Origin: Deuterostichococcus epilithicus
Lineage: Eukaryota > Chlorophyta > Trebouxiophyceae > Prasiolales > Stichococcaceae
Direction of reading: 5' to 3'
Assembly: GCA_033439295.1 (NCBI GenBank)
Contig: JAVTLE010000021.1
Coordinates: 62,009 to 126,008 of the forward strand
DNA: 64,000 nucleotides
Shown: positions 59,901-64,000 of the stretch, in pieces
How the letters are laid out: each line of letters starts with the position of its first letter
Numbering within the stretch: position 1 is the first letter of the stretch
Notes under the pieces: model-generated
The model's input: the letters and a program-made list of their open reading frames with translations, nothing else
Databases searched by the model: none
Told to the model about the DNA's origin: nothing
Translations under genes and position numbers: made by a program

Positions 59901-62900
59901 CGGCGTGCCGCCTCGTCCTTTTTTCGCCCCTTGCTGAATGCCGGCGGGTTGGCGCCGCCGTGGGCGCCACCGGTCTGAGCACGCAGGATCACAGACAGCG
60001 CATGAGCTGCAGCCAGAACCCCAATCCGAAGGGCGCCTTCGCTGCCCATGTGAAGGGCGCCTTCGCTGCCTCCTTCAATCAACACGTGCACACGAATGCA
60101 GACTGTTGCCCTAGACCACATGAGATGTCGTTATCGACTTCATTGCCAACCACAACCACACCCACCCGATCGAGGTACTGCAAGTAGCACTCCCGGCAGA
60201 GGCTGTGCGCGAATGCGACTGTTGGTGGCTGCCCATGCCCTGCAACCGTCAAAGCAAGACGTTGGACTTTGCACAGCATCCGAGACGCTGACTCCGATGG
60301 CAATGATGCGCGCCTGCTACAGCGCAAACTGATGCTGGCCTGCAAGCTCGAACATCACAAGGTGGCGCAAGCCTGGGATGGGGAAGCAATACGGCGCTAT
60401 CGGCATCACCAATGTGCTCGCAGCCGGACGCCTGCGGCGGGTCGCCATCGCCGTCCTCGCCGCCACCGGTCGTGATTGCAAGGGTCTGCGAAGGCGGCGC
60501 CTCCAGCATCCGCGCGTGCTCACCATCGATGTGTTTGCCCACCTCCTGCGGCCGCCACAGTGCAGGGTTCAGGGTTCAAGTAGTGATCAGCGATGCCAAT
60601 GCAGACCCGTCTCAGAGCCTGCCGGAGAGGTCAGCGGAGCAAAGCAATAGAGTTTGTCCATCGGCAATCAGCAAAGCTGTTTGTGAACCAGGCGCCGCGT
60701 CGCCGTCTCCCCCTGCCCATCTCCTCCGTCTGCCGCAGACGATGACAGCGGCCCGACACCTGGCAGGCGAGGCGGTTTCCGCCTCGATGCTCTTCAACCT
60801 CCAAACTCGTTACCCCCAAATCTCTGGAGCCGCACAGGCAGGCACCTGGAGCTGGGCGAGGGTGAGGGCGCCGGACTCGGTGCCGGTGAACTCCCGCAGC
60901 CGCGTCGCGATGGTGGACACGCCGACATGCACCACGCGCACCACCTCCGCCTTGGTGCGCTGGAAGCCTGCGCGGCTCCAGGCGTGTTGGGGTTTGGGGT
61001 TTACAGCGGTGTGAAAAAGGGTTTAGAGCAGTCTGTAAAAGTGGGGGTTCCACATTTGTCCCGGAGTCGTTCCAGGGGGCGCCCGGTCTGAGGTGGGCAA
61101 GTCGGCGGCGCGGTTGCTCAACGACCCGTCTCTTCTCAACACGGGGGCAGCAGCATGACGGGTCCTGCCACGGCCGGCCGCCCTGACTCCAGGGCCCTGC
61201 ACGGGCGCACATCCAGCCAGAGAGGCAGGAGGGGGAGAGGAATTCTTGTTCAATCATATTGAATTCATGTTGGCTTCTAATTATTCTAGGAGAACTCGCC
61301 GTGGATGTGCAGGGCGACGAAGAGCGCGGCGCCGCATATGCCGGCAGGCCGCCGCCCCGTCTGCATCCAGTCGCGCTTCATGGACTTGATGAGCTGCAGG
61401 CTGGTTGCCGCGACCGCGTCCGCGGTGGCGCCTATGCCCAGCTTGCCGGCGAAGCGGTGGATGTACAGCGAAGGGTCCACCGGCCTGCGGTTGAGGGTTT
61501 AGACGCTTTGCTTGAGCGCAGAGCGGCGATGACAGCGGTGACCCGATACGAAGTTGGCTGTATCTCTGCAGGTTCCAAGAATGGCGCTTGTTGCAGTGAG
61601 AACCAGGTGTGCGAGGCGTGCGCCGTGCAAGTCCGAAGATTGCTTACGAGGCTGTGGAGGGGCAGCGATAGCGTGTCACGAAGGCCTGGCGGCGCCGCCC
61701 GGCTAGAGTTTCCCTGAGAGGTTTCCTGAGAAACATCATCTCCTGACGACTGAACTGCATGCTGAGAGCCGAGGCTCTGTGCTGCGGCAGTCAAGCGGCG
61801 CACCGCTGGAAGATGGGCAGCTCCTGCAGCCGCAGCAGCTGCGCTAGCTGCAGGAACACAGACCCCAGCACGAAGACGTTCACCTGCACGGGGACCATGT
61901 GCGCTCATGTTCGAACCCACCAGCGCAACACCCTGAGCGCATGCCTGTCCCATGTGGAGGACTTGGCATTCGCAATTGGTGGCGGTTCCTCAACAAAAGC
62001 GCTGCCGTAACTGCCGCATTGCAAGCGCCACGTCCAACGCCCTTCAGCAGCACGCCGCTGCATGCAGCTGCGATCGGCGAGTGAGCCTTGCAGGCCGGGC
62101 CCCTGGCAGGCATGTCAAGAGGGTGTTGCTCAGCGCAGAGATGGAGGCATGTCGGGTGTGGGGGCGCTACGATGCAAAAGTACACCTGCAATGCGTCCGA
62201 GAAGTCGATGAGCATGAAGGGCTGGTTGTCCTGGCGGCATACTATGTAGATGCACGCCGCGGCGACCTGAAAGCATGCGGCGCGTGTGAGCTTCCCAGGC
62301 CGGGCACTGCCGCGCCTAGCAGACCATGCTTGCAGCCTTCCCCTCAGGCACCTTGCAGGCCGTGCACTCGCAGTCGAGTGCACCCTGCGCAAGCGAGTCT
62401 GGAGTCGGACAGGGGCCAGCTGGGCTGACCTGGCTGGTGCGGCGGCCGCGGGTGAAGTTGCGCTGCAGCGCCAGGCGGTATAGGCGGTGGGATGCCTCAG
62501 AGACCTCGTCACGCGGCCGAATGTTGAGCTGGCTGATGAGCAGTCCGATCTCGGCGCGCCCGCGCGCCAGGCTCTTCTCGTGCGAGTCAAACTGCATGCG
62601 GGGGTGCGCACCGTGAGGTGCTGCCCCGTGTGGGCGCCGGGAGCCCAGCCTCATGGGCAGGCGGCCTCCCACCCGGCTGTCCGTCAAAGCTGGTCTCTTG
62701 GAGTCTGGCTAGGAGCCTCAGTGCAGAATGTGGCAGAACGGCATCCATATTCAAGCCCTGAGCCGTAAACGACATGCCGGGCAGAAGAACACTCGGCGGC
62801 CAACCTGGTGCCCGTAGACGCGGCCACCGGCGATGCGGCCCATGCCGCGCGCGACGCCGCCCTCCGACACACGCTGACCGTCCACTGCCGACTCGCCGCC

Positions 62901-63291
62901 GGGGCCCTTTGTAAAGGTGACGTCCGAGGAGAAGGCCGCCTCGTCCAGCACATTGCCGCAAATTGTGCAGCAGCTGCAGCAAGGTGCAGCGGGATTCGCT
63001 CAGATTGTGCGACGGCGTGCTGTGTGCAGTGCGTCCGCCATGGTGCAGAGGTGGCTGCGCATCTGGCACCAAAACTGGGCGGGACAAGTGAGGTGCTGCG
63101 CAGCAGCAGGCAAACAGACCCTCAGGAACAGCCGCAACCCGCGCAAGGTGCGCAGGAACAGCGGGCAACTTAAGCCATGTGCAGCGAGGTGCAGCTGGCG
63201 GAGAAGGCGCAATGGGACATGCGTACGAGTAGCCGTTGGCATCGTCGATCTCGGCCTCCACATCCTCCCGGCACTCGCTGCAGAACACCAT
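56995..63291 (-). CDS. BRF1: BRF1, TFIIB-related subunit of RNA polymerase III factor TFIIIB
   Basis: Exons: 63227-63291, 62805-62973, 62430-62591, 62186-62266, 61804-61883, 61300-61484, 60846-60967, 60410-60545, 60218-60166 (minus), 59897-59974, 59469-59606, 58705-59254, 58201-58358, about 57590-57906, and a last exon ending at the stop 56995. Residues 1-30: zinc ribbon MVFCSECRE...SCCTICGNVLDEA. About 79-290: two cyclin folds, with SEASHRLYRLALQRNFTRGR, VAAACIYIVCRQDNQPFMLI, DPSLYIHRFAGKL, KRDWMQTGRRPAGICGAALF and TKAEVVRVVHVGVSTIATRL. About 330-377: CEH...AFAHSLCRECYLQYLDR and GGANPPAF, as in plant BRF1. About 607-660: ETFSDLDDDELDNFVLSPEE and VWRALNADYLERQAAKEAAL; about 734: STKINYNVLADLFSDD, the TBP-binding homology block. 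A 183-residue Ala-rich exon with Ns (58705-59254) is inserted before it. Role: recruits Pol III to tRNA and 5S genes. The last splice near 57590 is uncertain. Confidence 0.93.
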
Positions 63292-64000
63292 GCTGGCACC
63301 TGCTGTGGGGACGACCTGGGTGACAGCCCCTTGCAGCCGCCTGGTGTTTGCCACTATATGTTCTACTCGTACGGCCCAGCAACTGCAAACTCCTGCGTGC
63401 GCTGCCCCTTTAGAGCAGGACAAAAGACTGCCAGGCCTCGTTAATAGGCCCGGACTTTGTCACGGGAGTGCTGCCCAGCGGCTCTCAAAGACACTGGAAC
63501 CCCTGTGATTCTGAAGTAGTATAAAGTTGTCAGGCGCCTACGACCGCGTCTCAACAGACGACCCGGCACCACCACGTTTCAAAGGCAATATGAACGGCTT
63601 GTCAACCACTATACTTAGCACCCGGTGGTTGCAGTACTGCCGCTACAGTCGCCGTCGACATGGCATGCAGCATGCGGGTTGCAAGCGCAGTTTGGGGAAT
63701 CTGCCCAGAGTGCCCAATGCAAACGAACTGCCAAATGCGACATGACACGTGTTCTGCCCCCTTCATTTCCTCGCGTCCGAAAGAGTTCGTCTTCAGCACA
63801 GCTTCGTGCAGCCGTACTCAAATTGCCAGCCGCGCGAGGAGTGCGTGCAGACCGGTGATCGGGGTGGAGGCTGCATCATACGGACAGTGGTGGGCTTAAA
63901 CGGGCGACTGACGCAAGGCATATTGCTTGCACCTCCGCCGAGTTCCGAGACCCAGCAGGTGGTGCCGCGGCGGCACGTATTTCTAGCCCGTTTTGGACTC
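63292..64000. other. BRF1 upstream region
   Basis: About 700 bp 5' of the BRF1 start. A tataaag at 63520-63526 lies in plus orientation, wrong for BRF1. No coding exon supported. Confidence 0.4.

Noticed and set aside
63520-63526. TATAAAG box for BRF1
   Set aside because: Wrong orientation for the minus-strand gene, and no plus-strand gene is seen downstream.

Overview
The window looks like nuclear DNA of a green alga, most likely a chlorophycean. The reasons are GC-rich, very intron-dense genes, long CAG/CTG (polyGln) and CGG (polyGly/polyPro) tracts, TGTAA-type poly(A) signals, and an allophanate hydrolase kept separate from urea carboxylase. No prokaryotic operon, tRNA, rRNA, CRISPR array or intact transposon was recognised. 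The assembly has scattered single Ns in GC-rich coding tracts.

Layout, left to right: (1) 1-9418, minus: SEN1/MAGATAMA3-like superfamily-1 helicase, running off the left edge. (2) 10685-19942, minus: a nuclear scaffold protein with a TFIIS N-terminal domain, an RVTW motif, a CCCH zinc finger and a Gly/Arg tail, the architecture of the PP1 regulator PNUTS. (3) 21682-24341, plus: an ALKBH2-like DNA dealkylase, divergent from (2). (4) about 24865-35324, minus: a large low-complexity protein I cannot name. (5) 36895-40889, minus: a protein kinase with a plastid-type N-terminus. (6) about 42248-46161, plus: a LARGE/GT49-type glycosyltransferase. (7) 47724-50380, minus: a secreted proline-rich protein with a PAN-like cysteine module. 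(8) 50944-55480, minus: allophanate hydrolase, amidase domain only. (9) 56995-63291, minus: BRF1, the TFIIB-like subunit of RNA polymerase III factor TFIIIB.

The genes do not form one pathway: transcription and RNA metabolism (1, 2, 9), DNA repair (3), signalling (5), glycosylation and wall or secreted functions (6, 7), and urea nitrogen use (8). Exon models were built by eye from splice sites, reading phase and family alignment. Those for ALKBH2, the kinase, the allophanate hydrolase and most of BRF1 close in phase throughout.

The most interesting signals concern gene structure: an apparently high share of GC-AG introns, degenerate copies of exons inside the intron just upstream, and telomere-like CCCTAAA/CCCTGAA blocks sitting next to splice sites.
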